Source: Gallionellaceae bacterium (GTDB taxonomy: Bacteria > Pseudomonadota > Gammaproteobacteria > Burkholderiales > Gallionellaceae). From it: a stretch of DNA of 21,084 bases. The translations under genes were made by a program, and so were the position numbers. Positions within the stretch are counted from its first letter, which is position 1, and the number at the start of each line of letters is the position of its first letter. The notes beneath the pieces were generated by a model. It was not told where the DNA came from. It saw only the letters and a program-made list of their open reading frames with translations, and did not search any database. Below, in pieces: positions 1 to 6,039 of this stretch. The stretch spans positions 1 to 21,084 of the forward strand of contig DMCN01000055.1 in NCBI GenBank assembly GCA_003445795.1, written 5' to 3'.

Positions 1-174
1 CTCGGCGGCGGCTTGGGATTCACGCTGGCACTGGTGCTGATGGCCTCGCTGCGCGAGCGGCTGCAACTGGCCAACGTGCCGACCCTGGTGCAGGGCACGG
101 CGCTGTCGCTGATTTTGGCGGGGCTGTTGTCGCTGGCCTTCATGGGATTCGGCGGCATGGGAGGCGGGGAATGA
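1..174 (+). CDS. rnfA: Electron transport complex subunit RnfA/RsxA, C-terminal part (5' truncated)
   Basis: The window opens inside this gene; 57 codons and the TGA stop are visible. The product is one of the two homologous six-helix membrane subunits of the Rnf (Rsx) complex, which moves electrons between ferredoxin and NADH or to the SoxR-reducing system and is coupled to ion flux. The visible end contains the RERL segment, a VP...QG segment and the SLAFMGF motif that closes RsxA proteins, within a last transmembrane helix. The stop overlaps the next start as ATGA at 171-174, so the small downstream gene is translationally coupled. RnfA and RnfE are paralogues, as are NqrE and NqrD; the RERL/SLAFMGF end fits RnfA better than RnfE or NqrE. 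RnfA is the last structural gene here, so the operon order may resemble rnf(B)CDGEA rather than rnfABCDGE, but the rest is outside the window. Confidence 0.85.
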   Translation, partial: LGGGLGFTLALVLMASLRERLQLANVPTLVQGTALSLILAGLLSLAFMGFGGMGGGE

Positions 175-362
175 ACTATCTCAAGACGATACTGATCGTG
201 TTCGCTTTGCTGGGGTGCTGGCTGCTGGTACGCGCCGCCGCCCGCCGCTTCGCCGCGCGATATCCGGAATTCGGTGCCGTGCGCGAAGAGGGTGAAGGCT
301 GCGGTTGCGGCAATCACAAGTGCGGCGAGGATCAGTGCAAGAGAGAGAAACACACCCATTGA
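171..362 (+). CDS. Small membrane-anchored Cys-rich protein, possible NqrM-like Rnf maturation factor
   Basis: This 63-residue protein has one N-terminal transmembrane helix (about residues 5-22), a basic stretch (RAAARRFAAR) and a C-terminal tail with Cys44, Cys46, Cys51 and Cys56 plus His49, His61 and His63. Its ATG overlaps the rnfA stop (ATGA), so it is almost certainly translated with the Rnf genes. The layout of one helix and a short Cys-rich tail beside an Rnf/Nqr-type subunit resembles NqrM (DUF539), which is needed to build the Cys4-Fe centre between NqrD and NqrE. RnfA and RnfE are the homologues of those subunits and are thought to hold an equivalent centre. I do not see clear sequence identity to NqrM beyond this layout, so the function is inference. 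It is real as a gene because of the overlap and its protein-like composition. Confidence 0.75.
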   Translation: MNYLKTILIVFALLGCWLLVRAAARRFAARYPEFGAVREEGEGCGCGNHKCGEDQCKREKHTH

Positions 363-383
363 GTATCGGCACGGATCAGTCCG

Positions 384-412
384 TGGTCATTTGTTTTATT
401 GATTTGTATAAG
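384..412 (+). promoter_or_regulatory. Possible sigma70 promoter of ppsA
   Basis: TGGTCA (384-389, 4/6 match to the -35 consensus) is followed after 17 bp by TATAAG (407-412, 5/6 match to the -10). It lies in the A/T-rich 77-bp gap between the Rnf-linked gene and ppsA. Spacing is right but the -35 is weak. Confidence 0.4.
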
Positions 413-439
413 CGCAGTTCAACATAACAGGAGAAGTTC

Positions 440-2815
440 ATGCAACCGTACGTCATTCCTTTCCAGTCTCTGGGAATCGCAGACATCCCGGAAGTGGGCG
501 GAAAGAACGCATCGCTGGGCGAGATGATTTCCAACCTGAGTTCATCCGGCGTCCATGTGCCCGGCGGCTTCGCCACCACGGCGCAGGCGTATCGCGACTT
601 CCTGGCGCATGACGGGCTGGACAAGCGCATCGAGCAGGCACTGGTCAAACTGAACATCGAGGATGTCACCGCGCTGGCCGAAGCCGGACGCATGATCCGC
701 AACTGGATCGTCGAGGCGCCGCTGCCCAAGCGCCTGGAAGAAGAGATTCGCACCCACTACGCCAAGCTGGTGGCTGAGGGCGAAGGCAGTTTCGCGGTGC
801 GTTCCTCCGCCACGGCGGAAGACCTGCCGGATGCTTCGTTCGCCGGCCAGCAGGAGACCTTCCTGAACATCCACGGCATCGAGAACATCCTGCACGCGAT
901 CCGCGAAGTGTTCGCCTCGCTGTACAACGACCGCGCGATCTCCTACCGCGTGCACAAGGATTTCACCCACGCCGATGTGGCTCTGTCCGCCGGTGTGCAG
1001 CGCATGGTGCGTTCCGATCTGGGCGCGTCCGGCGTGCTGTTCACGCTGGACACCGAATCCGGTTTCCGCGATGCGGTGTTCGTCACATCGTCTTGGGGGC
1101 TGGGCGAGATGGTGGTGCAGGGCGCGGTGAACCCGGACGAGTTCTATGTGCACAAGCAGCAACTGGCCGCAGGCTTCCCGGCCGTCATCCGCCGCGCGCT
1201 GGGTTCCAAACAACAACGCATGGTGTTCGACGAGCAGCGTTCAGCCGGCCGCTCTTGCCGCATCGAGCCGGTACCGGTCGCCGACCAGCAGCGCTTCTCG
1301 CTCAGCGATGAAGACGTGCTGCAGCTGGCACGCTACGCCGTCTCCATCGAGAAACACTACGGACGTCCGATGGATATCGAGTGGGGCAAGGACGGCATCG
1401 ACGGCAAGCTCTACATCCTGCAAGCGCGCCCCGAGACGGTGAAGTCGAACGCGGGCAGCGGCGGTACGGAGAAATTCCGCCTGCACCAGCGCGGCACCGT
1501 GCTGGTCGAAGGCCGCGCCATCGGCCAGAAGATCGGCAGCGGCCGCGTGCGCATCGTCGCCAGCACCGCCGAGATGGATCAGGTGCAGGAAGGCGATGTG
1601 CTGGTCACCGACATGACCGACCCGAACTGGGAGCCGGTGATGAAAAAGGCCGCCGCCATCATCACCAACCGCGGCGGGCGTACCTGCCATGCCGCCATCA
1701 TCGCGCGCGAACTGGGCATCCCCGCCATCGTCGGTTGCGGCCATGCCACCACCGCGCTGCAGGACGGCGAGACCGTCACCGCCTCCTGCGCCGAGGGTGA
1801 CACCGGCTACGTCTATCACGGCAAGCTGAATTTTGAAGTGGCTGTGCACAGCGAAGAAGAACTGCCGCCCATTCCGGTCAAACTGATGCTCAACGTGGGC
1901 AATCCCACGCTGGCTTTCGAGTTCGCGCAACTGCCGTCGGCCGGTGTCGGTCTGGCGCGCCTCGAATTCATCATCAACAATCTCATCGGCATCCACCCCA
2001 AGGCCGTGCTGGAGCACAACAAGCTGCCCGCCAAACTGCACGAAGCCGTGCTGCAGCGCTCGGCCGGTTACGCCAGCCCGGAAGAGTTCTACGTCGAGAA
2101 GATCACCGAAGGCGTTTCCACGCTGGCCGCCGCGTTCTGGCCCAAGCCCGTCATCGTGCGCATGTCCGATTTCAAGTCGAACGAATACCGCAAGCTGATC
2201 GGCGGCGACATCTACGAGCCGATGGAAGAGAACCCGATGATCGGCTTCCGCGGTGCGGGCCGTTACGTCGCGGCGAACTTCAGCGATTGCTTTGAACTGG
2301 AATGCCGCGCGATGAAACGTGCGCGCGAGAAGCTCGGCTACACCAACATCGAATTGATGATCCCGTTCGTGCGCACCGTGAAAGAAGCGAGCGAAGTCGT
2401 TGCCATGCTGGCTAAGCACGGCCTCAAGCGCGGCGACAAAGGTCTGCGTCTCATCATGATGTGCGAGATCCCGTCCAACGCATTGCTGGCGGAAGAGTTC
2501 CTGCAACACTTCGACGGCTTCTCCATCGGCTCCAACGACCTGACCCAGCTCACGCTCGGTCTGGACCGCGATTCCAGTCTGGTGGCGGACCGTTTCGACG
2601 AACGCGACCCGGCCGTGAAAGCGCTGCTGAAGATGGCGATCACGACCTGTAACCGTTTGGACAAATACGTCGGTATTTGCGGACAGGGCCCATCCGACCA
2701 TTTTGATTTCGCGCAGTGGCTGGTCGAGGCCGGCATACAGACCATGTCGCTGAACCCGGACACAGTGATCGAGACCTGGCGCAAGTTGGCCGAGAAAGGT
2801 GCTGCAAAGAAATAA
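440..2815 (+). CDS. ppsA: Phosphoenolpyruvate synthase (pyruvate, water dikinase)
   Basis: The enzyme makes PEP from pyruvate, ATP and water, giving AMP and phosphate, as the first step of gluconeogenesis from pyruvate; it acts in the cytoplasm. The 791 residues match the family's usual length (about 792). An N-terminal ATP-grasp nucleotide-binding domain occupies roughly residues 1-340, with the typical VGGKNASLGEM start and the SFAVRSSATAEDLPDASFAGQQET segment near 115-135. The swivelling phosphohistidine domain follows with GGRTCHAAIIARELG, where His417 is the phosphorylated residue. The C-terminal TIM-barrel PEP/pyruvate domain ends with CGQGPSD, where Cys747 is the expected proton donor. 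The start has a good Shine-Dalgarno (AGGAGAA, about 6 nt upstream). The usual partner, the bifunctional PEP synthase regulatory kinase (PpsR), is not adjacent in this window. In an autotroph the gene would join carbon fixation products to sugar synthesis; that role is inferred. Confidence 0.97.
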   Translation: MQPYVIPFQSLGIADIPEVGGKNASLGEMISNLSSSGVHVPGGFATTAQAYRDFLAHDGLDKRIEQALVKLNIEDVTALAEAGRMIRNWIVEAPLPKRLEEEIRTHYAKLVAEGEGSFAVRSSATAEDLPDASFAGQQETFLNIHGIENILHAIREVFASLYNDRAISYRVHKDFTHADVALSAGVQRMVRSDLGASGVLFTLDTESGFRDAVFVTSSWGLGEMVVQGAVNPDEFYVHKQQLAAGFPAVIRRALGSKQQRMVFDEQRSAGRSCRIEPVPVADQQRFSLSDEDVLQLARYAVSIEKHYGRPMDIEWGKDGIDGKLYILQARPETVKSNAGSGGTEKFRLHQRGTVLVEGRAIGQKIGSGRVRIVASTAEMDQVQEGDVLVTDMTDPNWEPVMKKAAAIITNRGGRTCHAAIIARELGIPAIVGCGHATTALQDGETVTASCAEGDTGYVYHGKLNFEVAVHSEEELPPIPVKLMLNVGNPTLAFEFAQLPSAGVGLARLEFIINNLIGIHPKAVLEHNKLPAKLHEAVLQRSAGYASPEEFYVEKITEGVSTLAAAFWPKPVIVRMSDFKSNEYRKLIGGDIYEPMEENPMIGFRGAGRYVAANFSDCFELECRAMKRAREKLGYTNIELMIPFVRTVKEASEVVAMLAKHGLKRGDKGLRLIMMCEIPSNALLAEEFLQHFDGFSIGSNDLTQLTLGLDRDSSLVADRFDERDPAVKALLKMAITTCNRLDKYVGICGQGPSDHFDFAQWLVEAGIQTMSLNPDTVIETWRKLAEKGAAKK

Positions 2816-2820
2816 GTAGC

Positions 2821-2937
2821 CCGTCATTCCGGCGCAGGCCGGAATCCAGCGAATTTAATGAATATGCCTTTGATGTTTGTCCTTGCGATGCAAGGAATTA
2901 TTTAAGGACTGGATTCCGGCCTGCGCCGGAATGACGG
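2821..2937. repeat. Inverted-repeat element, copy 1 (three-hairpin MITE/REP-like)
   Basis: Two 29-bp arms (2821-2849 and 2909-2937) are perfect inverted copies of each other, and each arm is itself a hairpin (ATTCCGGC-GCAG-GCCGGAAT). Between them is a third hairpin, CCTTGC-GAT-GCAAGG (2881-2895). The same architecture occurs again at 6722-6837. The arm core GTCATTCCGG...CCGGAATCCAG resembles small dispersed repeats common in Neisseria and other proteobacteria (dRS3-like, from memory). It starts 6 bp after the ppsA stop, so it probably forms part of the ppsA 3' untranslated region. No coding capacity. Confidence 0.9.
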
Positions 2938-2969
2938 CAAAGAAGGAAGCCAGAAGTTTGGCGACCACG

Positions 2970-2997
2970 GCAGCCGGATTCGGGTGAGTCCGGCTGC
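2970..2997. repeat. Strong isolated hairpin
   Basis: GCAGCCGGA (2970-2978) and TCCGGCTGC (2989-2997) form a perfect 9-bp stem with a 10-nt loop. No T-run follows on either side, so it is not a standard terminator. It could be a 3'-end stability structure of the ppsA message or a protein site. Confidence 0.55.
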
Positions 2998-3069
2998 AGT
3001 AACCTCCAACCGGGCACGCAATGTGTGCGGTATCACCCAGTAAGTGTTTTCCTCTGCCCCTCCCCCATC

Positions 3070-3104
3070 CCACTCTCCCCTTTTGGGGGGAGGGGTCTTT
3101 TTTT
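3070..3104 (+). terminator. Terminator-like hairpin, candidate end of the ppsA transcript
   Basis: A C-rich run (CCCACTCTCCCC) pairs across a TTTT loop with GGGGGGAGGGG, with one G-T wobble and one A-G mismatch, and is followed by TCTTTTTTT. This fits a rho-independent terminator read on the plus strand. The nearest plus-strand gene upstream is ppsA, 255 bp away, so the inverted repeat would lie inside its 3' untranslated region. Similar C-rich/G-rich hairpins are dispersed repeats in many proteobacteria, so it may also be such a repeat. Confidence 0.6.
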
Positions 3105-3277
3105 GTGCTTTTGATTCAGCGAGGCAAACCCTGGCTGCGCCGGTGGACCCACGAAGGATTGACCTATGCGGCGGTCGCAAGAAGCAAAGTTAAAGTTCGC
3201 GACCTGATTTCCCCCCAGCCGCCTTGGGCAGCTCGCGAGTTTTGCTCGCTCCGTCATGCTCATTCCCATAACTCATT

Positions 3278-3291
3278 TTGATTGCAATCAC
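3278..3291. promoter_or_regulatory. FNR/CRP-type operator upstream of the first porin
   Basis: TTGAT-N4-ATCAC matches the FNR/Anr consensus TTGAT-N4-ATCAA at 9 of 10 fixed positions, and its core TGATTGCAATCA (3279-3290) is a perfect 12-bp palindrome. It lies 179 bp before the porin ATG. I could not place a convincing -10 at the class II distance, so which promoter it serves is unclear. Confidence 0.5.
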
Positions 3292-3469
3292 GTTACAAAA
3301 CCAATGCTGTAGCGGGTTTGAGACGGTCGTGTGAATTTTTTGTGACAAGTCGGGTTTGGATTTTTTCTTCGGCAGAATGCGTCCCGAATTCTCTCTCAGG
3401 GGAATTTATCTGATTCCGCAGATCGGCGTTCCGGTCGGCGCAACCAACCCAAACTAAAGGAGCTTCAAG

Positions 3470-4555
3470 ATGCAAAAGAAACTGATCGCGCTGGCAATCG
3501 CTGCAGCATTTTCCGCACCGGCATTCGCCGACAACTCCAACGTCAGCCTGTACGGCAAGGCATTCCTGAATTTCGAGCATGTGACCAACGACATGAAGAA
3601 CCCCGGCAGCGCCAACCGCGTGCAGACCAACGCCTCGCGTTTCGGCCTCAAGGGTGGCGAAGATCTGGGCGACGGCATGAAGGCTTTCTATCAGTACGAA
3701 GTACAAGTAGATGCTGATGGTGACGGCGCCGCCAGTGCCACCAAGAATGGTGGTTTTGGTAACGGCACGCGCAACACCGGTGTCGGCCTGCAAGGCGCTT
3801 TCGGTCAAGTGATCTACGGCAACTGGGATACACCTTACAAGACCGCCCGCAACGCCATCGAGCTGTTCGACAACACCACTGTGTTCAGCGCGATCAACTT
3901 GATGGGCCGTGCCAACGGCGCAGCCGGCAAGAACTACAACACCCGCAAGAACAGTGCTCTCGCCTATGTTTCCCCGGCCATTGGCCCGGTTGGCGTGACG
4001 CTGGCTTACAGCCCGGATGAGGCACCTGTCGCACCGGCCAACAAGCACGTAACTTCCTTGGCTGCCACCTTGAACATGGACGGGGGCATCTACGCAGCGC
4101 TGGCTTATGAGATCCGCAACGACGCTTCCGTCACCACGACCAAAGACACGGCAATGCGTCTGGTCGGTAAGTACACCCTGGGCGATATGTGGTTCGGTGC
4201 AGCCATCGAGCGTCTCAAGGTGAACACCACACTGACCGCCAACTACACCCAAAGCAACATGGAACTGGCCGGCCAGTACAAGATGGGTCCGAGCAACATC
4301 GGTCTGAGCTACGCCAAGGCAGGCAAGACCAGCGTGGACAAGACTGGTGCAAGCCAGGTGTCGCTGCGTTACGGCTACAACTTCTCCAAGCGCACTGAAG
4401 TGTTCGCGGCTTACGCCTTGCTCAAGAACGATGCAGTCAACACGGCAGTTGCCGGTTCCGGCGGCACCTACGGCTTCAGCGCCGGTACCGCTTACGGTAC
4501 GGCAGCAGGCTCCAAGTCAACCGCTATCGGCCTGGGCATGATCCACTCGTTCTAA
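3470..4555 (+). CDS. Outer-membrane general porin (Gram-negative porin, Porin_4 type), first of a tandem pair
   Basis: The 361-residue protein has a signal peptide of about 20 residues (MQKKLIALAIAAAF, cleavage after AFA), then the typical start of betaproteobacterial trimeric porins: NVSLYGKAFLNFEHV, SRFGLKGGEDLGDGMKAFYQYE and an FGQVIYGNWDTPYKTAR segment. The chain ends in phenylalanine (MIHSF), the C-terminal signature used for outer-membrane assembly. It should form a 16-stranded beta-barrel that passes small hydrophilic solutes. Residues 81-86 (DADGDG) resemble a calcium-binding DxDxDG loop in an extracellular or periplasmic turn. AAAGGAG lies about 8 nt before the ATG. A UUCG-loop terminator follows the stop, so the gene is transcribed alone. 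Its signal peptide is almost identical to that of the next porin while the mature parts have diverged widely. Substrate selectivity cannot be read from the sequence. Confidence 0.92.
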   Translation: MQKKLIALAIAAAFSAPAFADNSNVSLYGKAFLNFEHVTNDMKNPGSANRVQTNASRFGLKGGEDLGDGMKAFYQYEVQVDADGDGAASATKNGGFGNGTRNTGVGLQGAFGQVIYGNWDTPYKTARNAIELFDNTTVFSAINLMGRANGAAGKNYNTRKNSALAYVSPAIGPVGVTLAYSPDEAPVAPANKHVTSLAATLNMDGGIYAALAYEIRNDASVTTTKDTAMRLVGKYTLGDMWFGAAIERLKVNTTLTANYTQSNMELAGQYKMGPSNIGLSYAKAGKTSVDKTGASQVSLRYGYNFSKRTEVFAAYALLKNDAVNTAVAGSGGTYGFSAGTAYGTAAGSKSTAIGLGMIHSF

Positions 4556-4585
4556 GCCAGTAGAAGTTGGTTGTATGAAGTCAGA

Positions 4586-4613
4586 ACGGACACCTTCGGG
4601 TGTCCGTTTTTTT
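4586..4613 (+). terminator. Rho-independent terminator of the first porin gene
   Basis: ACGGACACC-TTCG-GGTGTCCGT gives a 9-bp perfect stem closed by a C(UUCG)G tetraloop, followed by a run of seven T. It begins 30 bp after the porin stop. Confidence 0.95.
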
Positions 4614-4636
4614 GTGTTTAAAACCCGACAAAACTA

Positions 4637-4652
4637 CTACATAAATATGTAG
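4637..4652. promoter_or_regulatory. A/T-rich palindrome upstream of the second porin
   Basis: CTACATA-AA-TATGTAG has 7-bp arms and a 2-bp centre. It lies 165 bp upstream of the second porin, in the A/T-rich part of the intergenic region, and is a plausible repressor or activator site. No regulator is recognisable from it. Confidence 0.4.
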
Positions 4653-4735
4653 CAGAAATGACACAAATCATCAGTTAAATATGACGCAAACATTGATACA
4701 GCAAGGAAGAGGGTGATACCTTGCGCCTCGGACTG

Positions 4736-4779
4736 GGCGGGCTATCCCGCCAATCCAAAATTTTTCGGCAGGGATTGGC
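4736..4779 (+). other. Mutually exclusive hairpins in the leader of the second porin
   Basis: GGCGGG-CTAT-CCCGCC (4736-4751) and GCCAATCC...GGATTGGC (4749-4756 with 4772-4779) share bases 4749-4751, so only one can form fully at a time. They lie 38-80 bp before the porin ATG, where a leader RNA would be expected. A weak promoter with TTGATA (4693-4698) lies just upstream. Confidence 0.35.
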
Positions 4780-4816
4780 CCTGACGAAAAGATAAACCCC
4801 TGAGGAGATCATTCAA

Positions 4817-5923
4817 ATGCAAAAGAAACTCATCGCTTTGGCAATCGCAGCAGCTTTCTCCGCACCGGCAATGGCCGATGTGACAATGTACGGCATCGTT
4901 GACGCTGCTATCGTTAACGCGTCTGGCGCTGGTCAGAAGAGCGACACGCTCGCCTATTCCGGCGGTCTGTCCGGTTCGCGTCTTGGCGCCAAGGCAGCTG
5001 AAGATCTGGACAACGGCATGAAGGCTGTTGTTGTGCTGGAATACGCGCTGGATACACAAAAGGCTGATGGCGTTGGTAATGCACGTCAGGAAATGCTGGC
5101 AGTTGCTGGCGGTTTCGGTACCGTTGCTACCGGCTACCTGCAAACTACTGGCTATGACTGGGCTGTCAAGTTCGACCCGACTTCTGGTTCCGCTGTGTCT
5201 CCGCTGCAGAACGTGACCAAGGGCCGTTTCCTGATTGGTGCCGTAGCAATTGCTGCACGTGCTCCGCGCGCGATCGCTTACATTTCTCCTGATCTGGGTG
5301 GCGTGACTGTTGCACTGAATCATACAACTTCCATGCAAGCCGTTGCTCCAGCTGCACCAGCTTTCGGTACTGACTTGGGTAACCTGACGAATACTTCCGC
5401 TGGCGCTAATACTGCAACCACTGCGACCCTGCTGTCCGCAACCTACACTGGCGTTGCCAATCTGGTTGTTGGTGGCGTGTACGCAGCGACCAGCGGCACT
5501 TCGGCAACTCTCGGCGTCAACTTGACTGACATGGCTCTGGGCGCTTCCTATGACCTCGGCGTAGTCAAGCTGATGGGTACTTACCAGACCACCAAGACTA
5601 GCGCAGCCAATGCTCAGACCGACAAGGCGATGTCCTTCACTGCAGTCGCTCCGGTCGGTCCTGGCGCAGCTGTATTCACCTATGCCAAGAACACCATCGC
5701 CAGCACAAGCGGCGTTGGCGGTGCTGACAATGGTAACGGCATGACATTGGCATGGCTGCAAGGTCTGTCCAAGACCACCACTCTGTACGCTGCATACTCC
5801 AAGATGAATCAGGACGCTGATACGCGCGCATACAGCGTGATCGGCAATGCCTTGAGCGCTGCATCTCTGGATTTGGGCGGTAGCTCTACTCTGGTCGCAG
5901 TTGGTCTGAAGAAGTCTTTCTAA
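4817..5923 (+). CDS. Outer-membrane porin (Porin_4 type), second of a tandem pair
   Basis: The 368-residue protein has a 20-residue signal peptide differing from the upstream porin's at only about two positions (ending AMA), then VTMYGIVDAAI, SGSRLGAKAAEDLDNGMKAVV and FGTVATGYLQTTGYDW, the usual first strands of betaproteobacterial porins, and it ends in phenylalanine (KKSF). The usual SRLGFKG(T/S)EDLG motif is altered to SRLGAKAAEDLD, and the typical long charged loop 3 is poor in charged residues; much of the chain is Ala, Thr, Gly and Val. Codon choice leans to T-ending codons (GCT, GGT, GTT) more than in the upstream porin. GAGGAG lies about 12 nt before the ATG. It has its own intergenic leader and terminator, so the two porins can be regulated separately. 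Function beyond a diffusion channel is unknown. Confidence 0.9.
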   Translation: MQKKLIALAIAAAFSAPAMADVTMYGIVDAAIVNASGAGQKSDTLAYSGGLSGSRLGAKAAEDLDNGMKAVVVLEYALDTQKADGVGNARQEMLAVAGGFGTVATGYLQTTGYDWAVKFDPTSGSAVSPLQNVTKGRFLIGAVAIAARAPRAIAYISPDLGGVTVALNHTTSMQAVAPAAPAFGTDLGNLTNTSAGANTATTATLLSATYTGVANLVVGGVYAATSGTSATLGVNLTDMALGASYDLGVVKLMGTYQTTKTSAANAQTDKAMSFTAVAPVGPGAAVFTYAKNTIASTSGVGGADNGNGMTLAWLQGLSKTTTLYAAYSKMNQDADTRAYSVIGNALSAASLDLGGSSTLVAVGLKKSF

Positions 5924-5951
5924 TCTGACCTAACCGTCAATTTAGAATCTG

Positions 5952-5981
5952 AAACGGCCACCTTAGGGTGGCCGTTTTTTT
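5952..5981 (+). terminator. Rho-independent terminator of the second porin gene
   Basis: AAACGGCCACC-TTAG-GGTGGCCGTTT is an 11-bp perfect stem with a 4-nt loop, ending in a run of seven T. The -35 box of coq7 starts only 2 bp after it. Confidence 0.95.
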
Positions 5982-5983
5982 AT

Positions 5984-6012
5984 TTGACAGTCCATCGTCG
6001 AATGCCTAAATT
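5984..6012 (+). promoter_or_regulatory. Sigma70 promoter of coq7
   Basis: A perfect TTGACA (5984-5989) is followed after exactly 17 bp by TAAATT (6007-6012, 4/6). Transcription would start near 6019 and leave a leader of about 20 nt before the AGGAG site and ATG of coq7. Confidence 0.85.
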
Positions 6013-6039
6013 CCCCTCCCTGAACAACAGGAGTAGATC

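Larger units (their letters stand above)
2816..3469. other. Gene-free region between ppsA and the first porin
   Basis: No convincing gene is present in these 654 bp. In order it holds an inverted-repeat element (2821-2937), an isolated 9-bp hairpin (2970-2997), a C-rich/G-rich terminator-like structure (3057-3104), about 170 bp (3106-3277) in which I see only a weak GCGAG...CTCGC hairpin near 3235-3249, an FNR-type palindrome (3278-3291), and an A/T-rich stretch up to the porin start that should contain its promoter. An 86-codon open frame at 3021-3281 translates the repeat tracts and looks spurious. Confidence 0.7.

Noticed and set aside
440..2815. Pyruvate phosphate dikinase instead of PEP synthase
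   Set aside because: Length, the VGGKNASLGEM start and the CGQGPSD active-site context match PEP synthase; PPDK is longer, about 870 residues.
1241..2827. Long minus-strand open frame (528 codons) opposite ppsA
   Set aside because: It lies wholly antisense to a confident ppsA, is rich in His, Arg, Gln and Asp typical of high-GC antisense shadows, and shows no domain.
2821..2937. CRISPR repeat or insertion-sequence terminal repeats
   Set aside because: There are only two copies in the window, no regular spacers and no transposase; the arms fold on themselves like REP/MITE elements.
3021..3281. 86-codon plus-strand open frame in the gene-free region
   Set aside because: It translates the C-rich/G-rich hairpin and flanking sequence, with no Shine-Dalgarno and no protein-like pattern.
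3293..4252. Minus-strand open frame opposite the first porin; a similar one at 4742-5761 opposite the second
   Set aside because: The porins have signal peptides, Shine-Dalgarno sites and terminators; the antisense frames have none of these.
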